From positions 131,501-195,500 of the forward strand of contig NZ_FOIR01000001.1 of assembly GCF_900111145.1 (NCBI RefSeq): a stretch of DNA of 64,000 nt, in the 5' to 3' direction. Position 1 is the first letter of the stretch; each line of letters opens with the position of its first letter. This document shows, in pieces, positions 34,975 to 43,595 of this stretch. The notes beneath the pieces are model-generated. The model did not search any database. It was given only the letters and a program-made list of their open reading frames with translations, and had not been told where the DNA came from. A program made the translations under genes and the position numbers. Source of the stretch: Roseivirga pacifica (lineage in GTDB: Bacteria > Bacteroidota > Bacteroidia > Cytophagales > Cyclobacteriaceae).

Positions 34975-35922
34975 ATGAAAAAGATCATATACCTGCTTTT
35001 GGCTGTAGTGATTTGTAGCACAGCTCTGGCACAGGAAAAAAAGAAAGACGAAGTAAAACGTAAGGCAAAGGAAAAATCTGAAAAACGTTTAGACGATAAG
35101 ATTGATAAAACCATTGACGGAGGTCTTGATAAGATTGAGGGGCTTTTCAAGCGAAAAAAGAAAAAGAAGAAAGGCGCCAATTCCGAGGTGAATGACAGCA
35201 CAGAAACCGTGGACATCTCTGAACTCATAGGATTAGGAACTGGTGGGCAAGAGATAGCCATTAAGCCGAGTTATCAATTCAACAGCAGCATGAAGAGCCA
35301 ATTCAAATTTTACGATTTGAAGAAGAACAAAGAAGTAGGTACCATTTTCTACGAATACTTCTTTAGCCAAAATGATTACATCGGAATGAAGTTTATGGAT
35401 GAAGAGGGTGGTCTAGGCGAAGCTTTCAACCTAATGATTATTGATGGTGAGCAGAGCATCAACTTTATGGAAAACGAAGGCTCAAAAATGGCCACCGGCT
35501 TCAATATGAATGAGGCCATAGGTATGGACGAGGCCACAGAAGAGGACTGGATGTCATCAGCCCAGTTAAAACAAACTGGTAAAACCAAGCAAGTTGCTGG
35601 CTATGAATGCAATGAGTATGTACTGGAAGATGAGACCGCAAACAGAAAAATGACGTTTTGGGTAGCGCCTACCCTAAGCCAATTAGCCAATCAAATGGGC
35701 AACATGTATAAGGGAATGCAGGGTAAAGGGGCAACCATGAGCGGTAATCCCTTTGCACGTGCCGAAGGTGGAATGGTACTCGAAATGCACATGATTGACA
35801 AAAAAGACAACATGGCCATGACAATGACCACACATGAAGTGAACCCTGCGCTAAGCTATACTTTCAACACCGAAGGTTACCAAGTTTTTAACATGTCTCA
35901 ATACGCGCCAAACGGTAATTAA
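34975..35922 (+). CDS. DUF4412-type secreted protein
   Basis: The protein is 315 residues. A signal peptide (YLLLAVVICSTALAQ) is followed by a very basic, Lys-rich helical stretch (about residues 20-75) and a domain of about 200 residues. That domain carries AGYECNEYVLEDETANRKMTFWVAP, the DUF4412 hallmark in which a conserved Cys lies near a Tyr-rich strand. It starts 21 nt after the OmpA-domain gene, in the same operon. The role is unknown; the family is periplasmic. Confidence 0.82.
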   Translation: MKKIIYLLLAVVICSTALAQEKKKDEVKRKAKEKSEKRLDDKIDKTIDGGLDKIEGLFKRKKKKKKGANSEVNDSTETVDISELIGLGTGGQEIAIKPSYQFNSSMKSQFKFYDLKKNKEVGTIFYEYFFSQNDYIGMKFMDEEGGLGEAFNLMIIDGEQSINFMENEGSKMATGFNMNEAIGMDEATEEDWMSSAQLKQTGKTKQVAGYECNEYVLEDETANRKMTFWVAPTLSQLANQMGNMYKGMQGKGATMSGNPFARAEGGMVLEMHMIDKKDNMAMTMTTHEVNPALSYTFNTEGYQVFNMSQYAPNGN

Positions 35923-35923
35923 T

Positions 35924-36643
35924 ATGATAAAGGCAGTTCAATTAGCAATACTCTTGGCCGTATCGACATGCGGTGGCCGTACAGAAAATGCAGCTATTGG
36001 TCATGTTGTTACAGTGTCAAACGGCAAGTGCCTTGAGGAAAGAATCAATTTCCCGAGTAAATTATTGACCGAGCAAATGGTACTTAACCTTGTAGATACG
36101 GAAGGAAAAGAGCTGGAAGTAAACGGTAGTGATAATAATAAGCGTACCGAATGGAATAGCAGGGATTATGCCTGGGACACTGGGAGAAAAGGCAGTTTTC
36201 AAGGAATGGAGCTTCCACTTATGAACTCCATTTCACTGTATAGTATGGAGATTATTAAAGCTGAGGATCCTATTGAGAATTTTAAAACGACTTACAAAAT
36301 ACTAACAGATGAAGAACGTGAAAAATTAATGATTCAATTGAGAGAGGGCTTAAAAGCTAAGCTAGATGCTGGCGAAATTACTGAAGAGCAGTACGACATG
36401 TCGCAGGGATTTACTGGAGTTTTTGCCAAACTTAATTATCAAAACATTGATGAAAAAGTGGGTGATATTGCTATTTGGGATGCGACACGAACAAAAATTA
36501 GCCCTGTCTCTATGGGTGCATTAGTTGTACAGTATGGCAAGGTGAGATTTAGAATAAATGTAGATGTTGGTGGTGAGAATGACGAGGCCAGTAAAGCCTT
36601 GGCCATTAAGGTAGCCCAAAGCATCATAGCAAGTTGTGATTAG
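35924..36643 (+). CDS. Hypothetical secreted protein
   Basis: The protein is 239 residues with an N-terminal hydrophobic segment ending in VSTCGGRTEN; whether Cys is lipidated is unclear because Thr precedes it. The rest has no motif that I recognise. It begins 1 nt after the DUF4412 gene, so it is translated from the same transcript and belongs to the ECF-linked operon. Confidence 0.65.
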   Translation: MIKAVQLAILLAVSTCGGRTENAAIGHVVTVSNGKCLEERINFPSKLLTEQMVLNLVDTEGKELEVNGSDNNKRTEWNSRDYAWDTGRKGSFQGMELPLMNSISLYSMEIIKAEDPIENFKTTYKILTDEEREKLMIQLREGLKAKLDAGEITEEQYDMSQGFTGVFAKLNYQNIDEKVGDIAIWDATRTKISPVSMGALVVQYGKVRFRINVDVGGENDEASKALAIKVAQSIIASCD

Positions 36644-36664
36644 CTAGGTTTAGGTGAAAGGTAG

Positions 36665-36680
36665 GGCTCATTTTTGAGCC
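36665..36680. terminator. Candidate bidirectional terminator between convergent genes
   Basis: GGCTCA/TGAGCC with a 4-T loop lies between the convergent genes ending at 36643 and 36690, with imperfect AAGGTA/TACCTT pairing outside. There is no strong T run, so confidence is modest. Confidence 0.45.
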
Positions 36681-36689
36681 TTACTTACC

Positions 36690-37664
36690 TTAAGCCTTAT
36701 CCGGAACAGCCGCAGTAATGGCGTTAATAATCATTTCGGAATGTACCCTTGTGTTTTCAATAAATAACTTACTGGTTTGAAGTCCCGAATTGATCACACC
36801 AGCGACATATACGCCATTCAAAGGAGTTTCTAAAGTCGCTTCATTGTGAATAGGCGCTTTGTTTTCATCCTTACTTATTGGCAAACCTAGTTTTTCGAAC
36901 AAGGCATAATTTGGTTTGTAGCCTGTCATGGCCAAAACAAAATCGTTTTCGAGGACTACTTCACCTTTTGGGGTATTTAGCACCACTTCTCCTTCCCTTA
37001 TTTCGGCAACGGTCGTATTAAAATAGGCATTGATGGATCCCTCCTTAATACGGTTTTCAATATTTGGTCGAATCCAGTATTTCACTTTAGGGTAAATCTC
37101 TGCTTCGCGCACAGCCATGGTTACCTCGGCTCCTTTGTAGTATGTTTCTAGCGCTACATCGCAGGCAGAGTTAGCCGCGCCAATCACCAGTACTTTCTGG
37201 TCAACATACGGATGTGGATCATCGTAGAAATGCTTCACTTTTGGCAAATCCTCACCAGGAATATTAAGCATGCGAGGAGTATCGTAAAAACCAGTTGAAA
37301 CAATTACGTTTTTGGTTTCGAATGTGCCTTTTGAGGTTGCCAAAGTATAACCATCTCCATTCGACTGCATGGCTTTTACTTCGGTATACAACTTTATGTT
37401 CAGGTCCCAGCTCTCCTGAACCCTCCTGAAATACTCTAGTGCTTCTTTTCTGGTAGGCTTATCACTATGTGCGATGAATGGCACACCACCAATTTCCAAT
37501 AAATTCGAAGTGGAAAAGAATGTCATGTTGGTTGGGAAATTGTATAAAGAGTTAACCAACACCCCTTTCTCAAGTACAATGTAATTCAGGCCAGCCTTTT
37601 TGGCCTCGATGGCGCAGTTAAGCCCAATTGGGCCGCCACCTATTATTATTAAGTCGTATTGCAA
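36690..37664 (-). CDS. ypdA: YpdA-family bacillithiol disulfide reductase
   Basis: The protein is 324 residues. FAD-binding GxGxxG is IIIGGGPIGLNCA at the N-terminus; the NADPH motif is GAANSACDVALE; the C-terminal FAD loop is GVYVAGVINSG. The stretch LEKGVLVNSLYNFPTNMTFFSTSNLLEIGG is typical of YpdA. It would reduce bacillithiol disulfide using NADPH. The only start before the FAD motif is TTG at 37664, since a stop lies five codons upstream. It follows the TetR gene by 67 nt on the same strand. Confidence 0.9.
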   Translation of the reverse strand: MQYDLIIIGGGPIGLNCAIEAKKAGLNYIVLEKGVLVNSLYNFPTNMTFFSTSNLLEIGGVPFIAHSDKPTRKEALEYFRRVQESWDLNIKLYTEVKAMQSNGDGYTLATSKGTFETKNVIVSTGFYDTPRMLNIPGEDLPKVKHFYDDPHPYVDQKVLVIGAANSACDVALETYYKGAEVTMAVREAEIYPKVKYWIRPNIENRIKEGSINAYFNTTVAEIREGEVVLNTPKGEVVLENDFVLAMTGYKPNYALFEKLGLPISKDENKAPIHNEATLETPLNGVYVAGVINSGLQTSKLFIENTRVHSEMIINAITAAVPDKA

Positions 37665-37731
37665 AGCGTAAAATTTCTATCTACTAAACTAAATGAAATT
37701 GAATTCGAAAAGTTCGCTTTTGAGGCGATTC

Positions 37732-38337
37732 TTATGAATTCGTTTGATTAGAAGTATTCAGAAGAGTGGAGAGTGAAATGTCAGCAACAGCTTTCAGCTC
37801 CTCAATGGTGGTGTCTCCCTGCATAGAAACACGCAAACCCGTAACGGTATTATAAAGATATTTGGCTAAGGTCAGGCTGTCGGCCGCTGTGTTAAATTCG
37901 CCAGTTTCTTGCCCTTCTTGAATTATAGCGGAGAACACCTTCTCCATAGTCTCACGATTCTCCTTTACCATGCCACGCACATCTATGTCCTGATTGGCAA
38001 GCTCGGTGCAAGAGTTAACCACAAAGCAACCCTTTCTTTTCTCATCGTTTACCCCCTGTTCGATAGTGTTGTAGAGAAATGACTGAATGATTTCGCGAGC
38101 GGGTTTATCGCTGCGTATTTGGGCTAACAGCCAATGCGATGCATGTTGCCGGTAGCGCGCTAAAGAGGCCAGATACAATTGATGTTTATTGCCCCAAGTA
38201 TCATAAATACTCGCACGGTTAATGCCAAGCCTATCCACCAAATCTTGAATAGAAGTGCCATTGTAACCCTTCTCCCAAAATAGGTTTAATGCTTTATCGA
38301 GTACTTGCTGTTCATCAAAGGCTTTTGTTCTGGCCAT
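37732..38337 (-). CDS. TetR family regulator
   Basis: The protein is 201 residues from the ATG at 38337 (MARTKAFDEQQVLDKALNLF), the normal TetR start; a frame starting 45 nt earlier would add an unrelated tail. The helix-turn-helix is YNGTSIQDLVDRLGINRASIYDTWGNK; the C-terminal ligand domain contains CTELANQD. It is located 114 nt after an SDR gene, with a sequence before it that resembles the half-site upstream of the SDR gene, so it may regulate that gene and itself. Confidence 0.92.
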   Translation of the reverse strand: MARTKAFDEQQVLDKALNLFWEKGYNGTSIQDLVDRLGINRASIYDTWGNKHQLYLASLARYRQHASHWLLAQIRSDKPAREIIQSFLYNTIEQGVNDEKRKGCFVVNSCTELANQDIDVRGMVKENRETMEKVFSAIIQEGQETGEFNTAADSLTLAKYLYNTVTGLRVSMQGDTTIEELKAVADISLSTLLNTSNQTNS

Positions 38338-38451
38338 GGCAGTAAATTTAGGGAGCTTGAGGGAACTTATATTAAACGTCATTAGGAAAAATTAAGCGCG
38401 CTCACCTCAAGGCTCCACAATAAATTAACTGTTCGTTCCAGAATTACCAAA

Positions 38452-39204
38452 CTAGATAGTGCCTAAGCCACCATCTACAAGTATTTCTTCACCCACAACG
38501 AACGAGGAATCTTCAGACGCTAAGAATAACGCAGCCTTAGCTACTTCATCAGCATTGCCAAAACGCTTAACTGGCACCATTTCCGTAAATGAAGTAGACA
38601 TGCCTTTTTGTTCCTCTTCGCTCATGCCCATTTTACCGTAAATAGGTGTATCGATTGGTCCTGGGCTTACTACGTTAACACGAATCTTTCTCGGTACCAA
38701 TTCCGATGACAGGGTTCTTGCAAAACTTCTAACTGCAGCTTTTGTAGCTGAGTAAATAGAGGCATTTGCAAAACCTTTATGTGCTACCAAAGAGGCGTTC
38801 AGGACAATGGATCCACCATCGTTCATAATTGGTAAAAGCTTCTGTATGGTAAAGAATAAGCCCTTTACGTTAATATCGAAATGAGCATTGTAGAATGCTT
38901 CATCTACACCTTCAATTGGTGCGAACCAAGCTACTCCAGCATTGGCAAATAGAATATCTATTTTACCATACTTGTCTTTCAATTGGCTAGCTAGTGTTTC
39001 AATTTCTTCCAACTTAGATGTGTCAGATTGAATCGCTTCAATGTTTTCCCCACCTATTTCGCTTACAGCTTGGTCCAAGGTTGATTGAGTACGCCCAGTG
39101 ATGATCACTTTGGCTCCTTCTTGAATAAATGTTTTGGCCGAGGCCAGCCCAATACCGGTACTCCCCCCGGTAATTACGGCTACTTTGTTTTTGAGTTTGG
39201 TCAT
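38452..39204 (-). CDS. Short-chain dehydrogenase/reductase
   Basis: The protein is 250 residues. The NAD(P)-binding TGGSTGIG is at residues 12-19; NAG is in LFANAGVAW; the catalytic Ser/Tyr/Lys set is in LNASLVAH and YSATKAAV; the end DGGLGTI is usual for classical SDRs. The substrate is unknown. It is transcribed just upstream of the TetR gene, a common arrangement for a TetR-controlled SDR. Confidence 0.93.
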   Translation of the reverse strand: MTKLKNKVAVITGGSTGIGLASAKTFIQEGAKVIITGRTQSTLDQAVSEIGGENIEAIQSDTSKLEEIETLASQLKDKYGKIDILFANAGVAWFAPIEGVDEAFYNAHFDINVKGLFFTIQKLLPIMNDGGSIVLNASLVAHKGFANASIYSATKAAVRSFARTLSSELVPRKIRVNVVSPGPIDTPIYGKMGMSEEEQKGMSTSFTEMVPVKRFGNADEVAKAALFLASEDSSFVVGEEILVDGGLGTI

Positions 39205-39215
39205 TATTATATATT

Positions 39216-39263
39216 AGAATGATTGTTCCAAAATTGAAATTGAGAAACTAGAACGTTCATTCT
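39216..39263 (-). promoter_or_regulatory. Inverted repeat in the SDR promoter, candidate TetR operator
   Basis: AGAATGATTGTTC (39216-39228) and GAACGTTCATTCT (39251-39263) are near-complementary arms (11 of 13 positions), 22 bp apart. A -7-like CAATTTTG on the minus strand lies between them. A related half-site (GTTCGTTCCAGAAT) occurs near 38441 between SDR and tetR. Confidence 0.4.
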
Positions 39264-39276
39264 GAAATAAAGTTCC

Positions 39277-39618
39277 TTACTCTGATTTATTCTTTCCGAA
39301 TGGGAAAATGGATGGTGCCTTTTGGCGCTCCTTTTTAAAGTGGTTATACACCGTATTGATAAAGGATAGAATTAAACCCAAACCAATAATAATGTAGAAG
39401 ATAGTAAAGGCTTTGCCAATGTCGGTTTGAGGGGAGAAATCACCATAACCAATGGTAGTCAAAGTGATCATACAAAAATAGAGAGAATCAAGCCATGTCC
39501 ATCCTTCAATGTAATGGTATACCACCATTCCAACGAGCAGTACCAAAGTAGAGCCTGCAAGCAGATTGCGATAGGCTCGGTCTTTGAGAAAACTCAGCAA
39601 GGTTTTGAAGAAGAACAT
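39277..39618 (-). CDS. Two-TM potassium channel protein
   Basis: The protein is 113 residues. Helix 1 is LLAGSTLVLLVGMVVYHYI, the pore loop carries TLTTIGYGDFSP (K+ filter TIGYGD), and helix 2 is FTIFYIIIGLGLILSFI. No C-terminal RCK domain follows, so this is a minimal ion-channel-2 type pore. It starts 12 nt after the peptidase gene and is translated from the same transcript. Confidence 0.9.
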   Translation of the reverse strand: MFFFKTLLSFLKDRAYRNLLAGSTLVLLVGMVVYHYIEGWTWLDSLYFCMITLTTIGYGDFSPQTDIGKAFTIFYIIIGLGLILSFINTVYNHFKKERQKAPSIFPFGKNKSE

Positions 39619-39630
39619 GGCTTGAATTTA

Positions 39631-40869
39631 CTAGAATTTAATTTCTGCTGTTTTCACGGCTTCGCCACGCTTAAATGCTACCATGGTTTGGTCGCCTTCT
39701 TCAAAGCCACTTAATGCACGCATGTAGCTCATCATGTCAACAATTGTAGAGTCGCCTAGCTTCACAACTATATCTCCTTTCTGCATGCCAGCAGCTGCGG
39801 CAGGTTTTCCTTCGCTTACTCCGTCAATACGCATGCCTTCACCATCAAAAAGATAGTCAGGTACTACACCCAAAGAGACGGTGAAGCGAGGAGAGTTAGC
39901 ATTGTCTTGCTTGGTTTTAGTAAAAGCGATTTGCTCAGGGCTATCAACTGCCTCAATTAGTCTTTCGATGTAACGCACTACCGTAACAATGCCTTCATAG
40001 TTGATTTTGTCTGCATCATCAGTTGGGCGGTGGTAATCTTCATGCTGACCTGTGAAGAAATGTAGCACAGGAACGTCTTGCAAATAGAAGGAAGTGTGAT
40101 CAGATGGCCCAACACCGGACTCAGAGGTTACGAGTTTCAAGCTATCAGACTTAACTTGCTCCAACGCATCGGGCCAAACAGGACTGGTACCCACGCCATT
40201 AATCGCTAACGTGTTTTCTTCGTTCAATCGGCCAACCATATCCATGTTGATCATGTAATTGGCTTTGGAAAGGTCGATAGTTGGGTTCTTCGAATAATAG
40301 TTTGATCCCCAAAGACCGTTTTCTTCCCCAGAAAATCCGATGAAAAGGAAGTTGGCGTCCACATCTTTCTTTTTCAGTATTCCAGCAAGCTGAATAAGCG
40401 CAGCGGTTCCACTGGCATTATCGTCAGCACCATTGTGTATGGCCACTTTGCCACGGTGTAACGAGCCTTCGCTACCATATCCCAGGTGATCGAAGTGAGC
40501 ACCGATAATAATCGTTTTGTTGGCTTTGTTGTCTAAATATCCAACCACATTGCGGCCAGTAACGCCTTCTCCATCGGTGCCAATTACGGCTTCTTCATGC
40601 GGGTTGGTAGGTTTATTTACCGTGAATGGCTGAAAAAAGCCCTCGGTTCCTTTTGGCTTAAGCCCTTTCGCTTCAAAGCGTTTCGCAAGGTACTCAGCGG
40701 CTAATTGTTCTCCTTCGGTACCAATAGCACGGCCCTCGAGGTCGTCAGAAGCCAAATGGCCAATGTCTTCCATTAGCTCGGTTTTAATTTCTTTGTCGGT
40801 AGTATAATCGGTGCAGGAAAATGCAAATACGGCAACTGCATATAGAAAAAGTGATCGTGTTAGTTTCAT
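39631..40869 (-). CDS. M28 family metallopeptidase with PDZ domain, lipoprotein
   Basis: The protein is 412 residues from the ATG at 40869 (SLFLYAVAVFAFSC, lipoprotein signal). Zinc ligands are visible in GAHFDHLG, NGADDNASGTAAL and GFSGEENGLWGS. The C-terminal 90 residues form a PDZ domain (EGKPAAAAGMQKGDIVVKLGD). Such enzymes are extracytoplasmic aminopeptidases. It is divergent from the PD40 protein with 72 nt between start codons. Confidence 0.92.
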   Translation of the reverse strand: MKLTRSLFLYAVAVFAFSCTDYTTDKEIKTELMEDIGHLASDDLEGRAIGTEGEQLAAEYLAKRFEAKGLKPKGTEGFFQPFTVNKPTNPHEEAVIGTDGEGVTGRNVVGYLDNKANKTIIIGAHFDHLGYGSEGSLHRGKVAIHNGADDNASGTAALIQLAGILKKKDVDANFLFIGFSGEENGLWGSNYYSKNPTIDLSKANYMINMDMVGRLNEENTLAINGVGTSPVWPDALEQVKSDSLKLVTSESGVGPSDHTSFYLQDVPVLHFFTGQHEDYHRPTDDADKINYEGIVTVVRYIERLIEAVDSPEQIAFTKTKQDNANSPRFTVSLGVVPDYLFDGEGMRIDGVSEGKPAAAAGMQKGDIVVKLGDSTIVDMMSYMRALSGFEEGDQTMVAFKRGEAVKTAEIKF

Positions 40870-40889
40870 AAGCGCAATGATATTCTTCT

Positions 40890-40897
40890 CAAAGATA
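40890..40897 (-). promoter_or_regulatory. Candidate -7 box of the M28 peptidase operon
   Basis: The minus strand reads TATCTTTG, an exact TAnnTTTG match, 20 nt before the start codon of the peptidase gene. Confidence 0.5.
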
Positions 40898-40941
40898 ATA
40901 ATCATTAAATTCGCGCCTTTAATTATTTGATTGCTAATTCC

Positions 40942-42042
40942 ATGAGATACCTGATCCTACTTTTTATTGCTGTGCTTTTTAGCTGCTCTAACGGCAAGCA
41001 AACCACGCAAACCGAAGCCCGTTCTGCAACGGATTCTTTGCTACTTCACCCAGAAGAGATGAAGTACTTTAAAAACATTAAGCAGCTTACTTTTGGCGGA
41101 AACAATGCGGAGGCCTATTGGAGTTTTGACGATACGCACTTGGTATTTCAATCGGATTATGCTGAATGGGGCGTAAACTGCGATCAGATTTTTATTACCG
41201 ATTGGCGCAATGATGACCTGAAGAATAATAGACCACAAATGGTAAGTACTGGTTTGGGAAGAACCACATGTTCGTACTACCTGCCGGGCAACCAAACCAT
41301 CGTTTACGGCTCTACTCACCTAGGTGGCGAAAACTGCCCTCCAGTACCTGAGCGCAGAACTGATGGCAAATACGTTTGGCCAATCTACGAGTCATTCGAC
41401 ATTTTTACGGCCGACCTTGAGGGCAACATCCAAGCGCAACTGACCAACAAGCCAGGTTATGATGCCGAGGCCACCGTTTCTCCGAAGGGCGACAAAATGG
41501 TGTTTACCTCTATGAGAACTGGTGATCTGGAGCTTTATACCATGAATATTGATGGCACGGACGTAAAACAAATTACTTCTGATTTGGGCTATGACGGTGG
41601 TGCTTTCTTTTCGCCTGATGGAGAGAAGTTGATTTGGAGAGCTTCGCGACCAAAAACCGATGAGGAAATTAAGGAATACAAAGACCTTTTGGCCGAAGGT
41701 TTAGTAATGCCAACGCAAATGGAACTGTATGTGGCCAATGCCGATGGTTCTGATGCGAAGAAAATTACGGACTTAGGGCAAGCCAACTGGGCACCGTTCT
41801 TCCACCCATCTGGTGAGAAGATCATTTTTGCGAGCAATCATAAATCGGAACGCGGTTTTCCTTTCAACCTATACATGATCAATATTGACGGAACCGGTTT
41901 GACGAGAATTACACATGACGAAACCTTTGATGCCTTCCCTGTTTTCTCGAATGACGGTAAGTACATCGTATTCTCTTCTAATAGAAACAATGGTGGAACA
42001 AGGGACACCAACCTATTCGTAGCTGAATGGATTGGAGGCTGA
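40942..42042 (+). CDS. TolB-like PD40 beta-propeller lipoprotein
   Basis: The protein is 366 residues from the ATG at 40942 (YLILLFIAVLFSCSNG, lipoprotein signal). Repeated PD40/WD-like units are clear: EATVSPKGDKMVFTSMRTGDLELYTMNIDG, GAFFSPDGEKLIWRAS, FSNDGKYIVFSSNRN. These form a beta-propeller of the TolB type. The function is unknown; envelope or protein-binding roles are usual. It is divergent from the M28 peptidase gene. Confidence 0.9.
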   Translation: MRYLILLFIAVLFSCSNGKQTTQTEARSATDSLLLHPEEMKYFKNIKQLTFGGNNAEAYWSFDDTHLVFQSDYAEWGVNCDQIFITDWRNDDLKNNRPQMVSTGLGRTTCSYYLPGNQTIVYGSTHLGGENCPPVPERRTDGKYVWPIYESFDIFTADLEGNIQAQLTNKPGYDAEATVSPKGDKMVFTSMRTGDLELYTMNIDGTDVKQITSDLGYDGGAFFSPDGEKLIWRASRPKTDEEIKEYKDLLAEGLVMPTQMELYVANADGSDAKKITDLGQANWAPFFHPSGEKIIFASNHKSERGFPFNLYMINIDGTGLTRITHDETFDAFPVFSNDGKYIVFSSNRNNGGTRDTNLFVAEWIGG

Positions 42043-42073
42043 TACTCCACAAGCTTTAACTAAGATTTAATTT

Positions 42074-42113
42074 CCTAAAGGGATAGGCAGTCTATGCTGT
42101 CTTTCCCCTTAGG
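42074..42113. terminator. Long imperfect hairpin between convergent genes
   Basis: Arms of 17 bp (CCTAAAGGGATAGGCAG with its near-complement) have two mismatches and one G-U pair around a 6-nt loop. It lies 31 nt after the PD40 gene and before the convergent FGE-fold gene, so it could serve both strands. Confidence 0.55.
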
Positions 42114-42183
42114 GTAAATTTTCTGATGGAAACTTGAATTCCTACTTTCCTAAGTAAGAGCCATTTGGCAGGTTCTGCGTTTT

Positions 42184-43077
42184 TTACTCTTCTATAACTT
42201 CCATTACTAGCCTAAAACCAGTATAAAAATTAGGTTTGGTAAAAGCCTGGCGGGTTGATATTTGAGCCCAATAGCCTGTTTGTGCAAAGCTTCCGCCTTT
42301 AGCCGTTATATCTTCTCTGCTCTCAATAAAATTCGTGGTCGTTAGTTCGCTCACGTTGCCCGCCATATCGTAAATTCCGTAGTTGTTGGCAGGGTATGAG
42401 GCAATTCTGGCTGCATTAGCCATTTCCGGAGCTATTTGCTGTACGTCAACTTTGTATTCTTCTTCATCCAAGTAGTTCACAATGGCAGTTTCCGGATAGC
42501 GCAAGTAATTACAAAGCGCTTGTCCTTTGGCATTTCTGAGGTAAGGGCCACCCCAAGGAAAAACCGCAGTGTTTTGACCTCCCTTGGCAGCAACCGTCCA
42601 TTGTTGCTCATTCGGCAAACTAAACTTTACCCTTTTAAAAGGTCGCTTTTCTATAGTATGGTAAATTTTGGTGAGCCAAGCTGCAAAAGCTTGTGCATCG
42701 GCAAGGCTAACGTCAACCACGGGGAAGTTAGCAAAGCCAGGGTGTTCTCCGTAAGCTGTCCTTTCAGTGTTCTGAAAAGCCAGTTGTGTTTGACTCACTT
42801 TGCGCATCCTTTCTTGCTTCTCGCTACCTGTTAAGCTCATCAAAAATTCGTTATACATGGCGTTGGTTACTTCGAATTTTGCCATGTAAAAAGCATCATT
42901 ACTTACCGTGGTGCCCTTGGTGCCATCTTTTACCTGACTGGCCTCTGGTATATAAGCCCAGTAGTCCTTATCGGCTACGGCCGGAATTTTACTGGCTTTC
43001 TTAATTTGTGCTTGAGCCGATGTAGCTAAAAACAGTACGAGTATTGAAAAGCTTGCTAGCTTTGTGTTTAATGTCAT
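42184..43077 (-). CDS. FGE-fold (sulfatase-modifying factor 1 family) protein lacking catalytic Cys
   Basis: The protein is 297 residues with a signal peptide (SFSILVLFLATSAQAQ). The FGE-sulfatase fold is shown by FYMAKFEVTNAMYNEFL, NEQQWTVAAKGG, YDMAGNVSELTT and YTGFRLV. Canonical aerobic FGE has two active-site Cys residues after RGGS(F/W); here KGGSFAQTGYWAQISTRQAF has none. It is therefore unlikely to make formylglycine on the sulfatases of this window. GldK-type gliding/type IX secretion lipoproteins share this fold, but this protein has no lipobox. It is divergent from the next gene with only 15 nt between start codons. Confidence 0.85.
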   Translation of the reverse strand: MTLNTKLASFSILVLFLATSAQAQIKKASKIPAVADKDYWAYIPEASQVKDGTKGTTVSNDAFYMAKFEVTNAMYNEFLMSLTGSEKQERMRKVSQTQLAFQNTERTAYGEHPGFANFPVVDVSLADAQAFAAWLTKIYHTIEKRPFKRVKFSLPNEQQWTVAAKGGQNTAVFPWGGPYLRNAKGQALCNYLRYPETAIVNYLDEEEYKVDVQQIAPEMANAARIASYPANNYGIYDMAGNVSELTTTNFIESREDITAKGGSFAQTGYWAQISTRQAFTKPNFYTGFRLVMEVIEE

Positions 43078-43092
43078 GGTGAGGGTTTTTCA

Positions 43093-43518
43093 ATGAAGTC
43101 TAAAAATATTCTTTTTCTTATTTCTGTAATAGTACAAATCACAATTATAGTAGCCTTGGCAACTGCACCAGCATGGTTTAGCCAACCTGTTGTGGGCAAT
43201 GCAGGCATGCCTTGGGGCAACTTGCTCACTTGGGTGTTGCTCACCTTGTTTCCAAGCAACTTTTTATTGGTGAGAAGAAGTAGCCAGACAGGTACTGTGC
43301 CTCAAAAGTTCAACTATGGCTGCGCTTACTTAGGCTTTGCCCAAGGGTTGCTTTGGGGAATTGTAACCTATATGCTGGCTGGCAACTGGGCTGGTAACTT
43401 CGTGAATGATCCGGAAAGCGCTGAAATCTGGGAGCTTTACACCTACGTAACCGCGCTGCTGCCTTTTATCGGCTATTTCGGCATGCGCTTATTAATGATC
43501 TTTTTTAAAAAGGGTTAG
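43093..43518 (+). CDS. Small membrane protein of unknown function
   Basis: The protein is 141 residues with four predicted membrane helices (ILFLISVIVQITIIVALA, LLTWVLLTLFPSNFLLV, YLGFAQGLLWGIVTYMLA, ALLPFIGYFGMRLLMIFF). No conserved family is recognised. Its ATG is only 15 bp from the divergent FGE-fold start, so its promoter must overlap the coding region of that gene. Confidence 0.65.
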   Translation: MKSKNILFLISVIVQITIIVALATAPAWFSQPVVGNAGMPWGNLLTWVLLTLFPSNFLLVRRSSQTGTVPQKFNYGCAYLGFAQGLLWGIVTYMLAGNWAGNFVNDPESAEIWELYTYVTALLPFIGYFGMRLLMIFFKKG

Positions 43519-43558
43519 TCCTTCTGCAGGGCATAGATTTTTGACAGTTTCTCTTTAG

Positions 43559-43595
43559 CTGAAATTGCTGCAATACGTTTGCATAATTATTTCAG
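43559..43595 (+). promoter_or_regulatory. Candidate arginine operon promoter with nested dyad
   Basis: TACGTTTG (43574-43581) matches TAnnTTTG exactly. It sits inside TGCAA-TACGT-TTGCA (43569-43583), which itself is flanked by CTGAAAT (43559-43565) and ATTTCAG (43589-43595). TGCATAATTATTTCA overlaps the right side and resembles, without matching, an ArgR-type box. Confidence 0.45.

Noticed and set aside
26125-36643. A type III-E CRISPR (Craspase) locus around the TPR-CHAT gene
   Set aside because: There is no CRISPR array, no gRAMP/Cas7-11 or adaptation gene, and the CHAT protein carries a signal peptide, so only the signalling logic may be similar.
42184-43077. Active formylglycine-generating enzyme for the sulfatases
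   Set aside because: Both active-site cysteines are missing.
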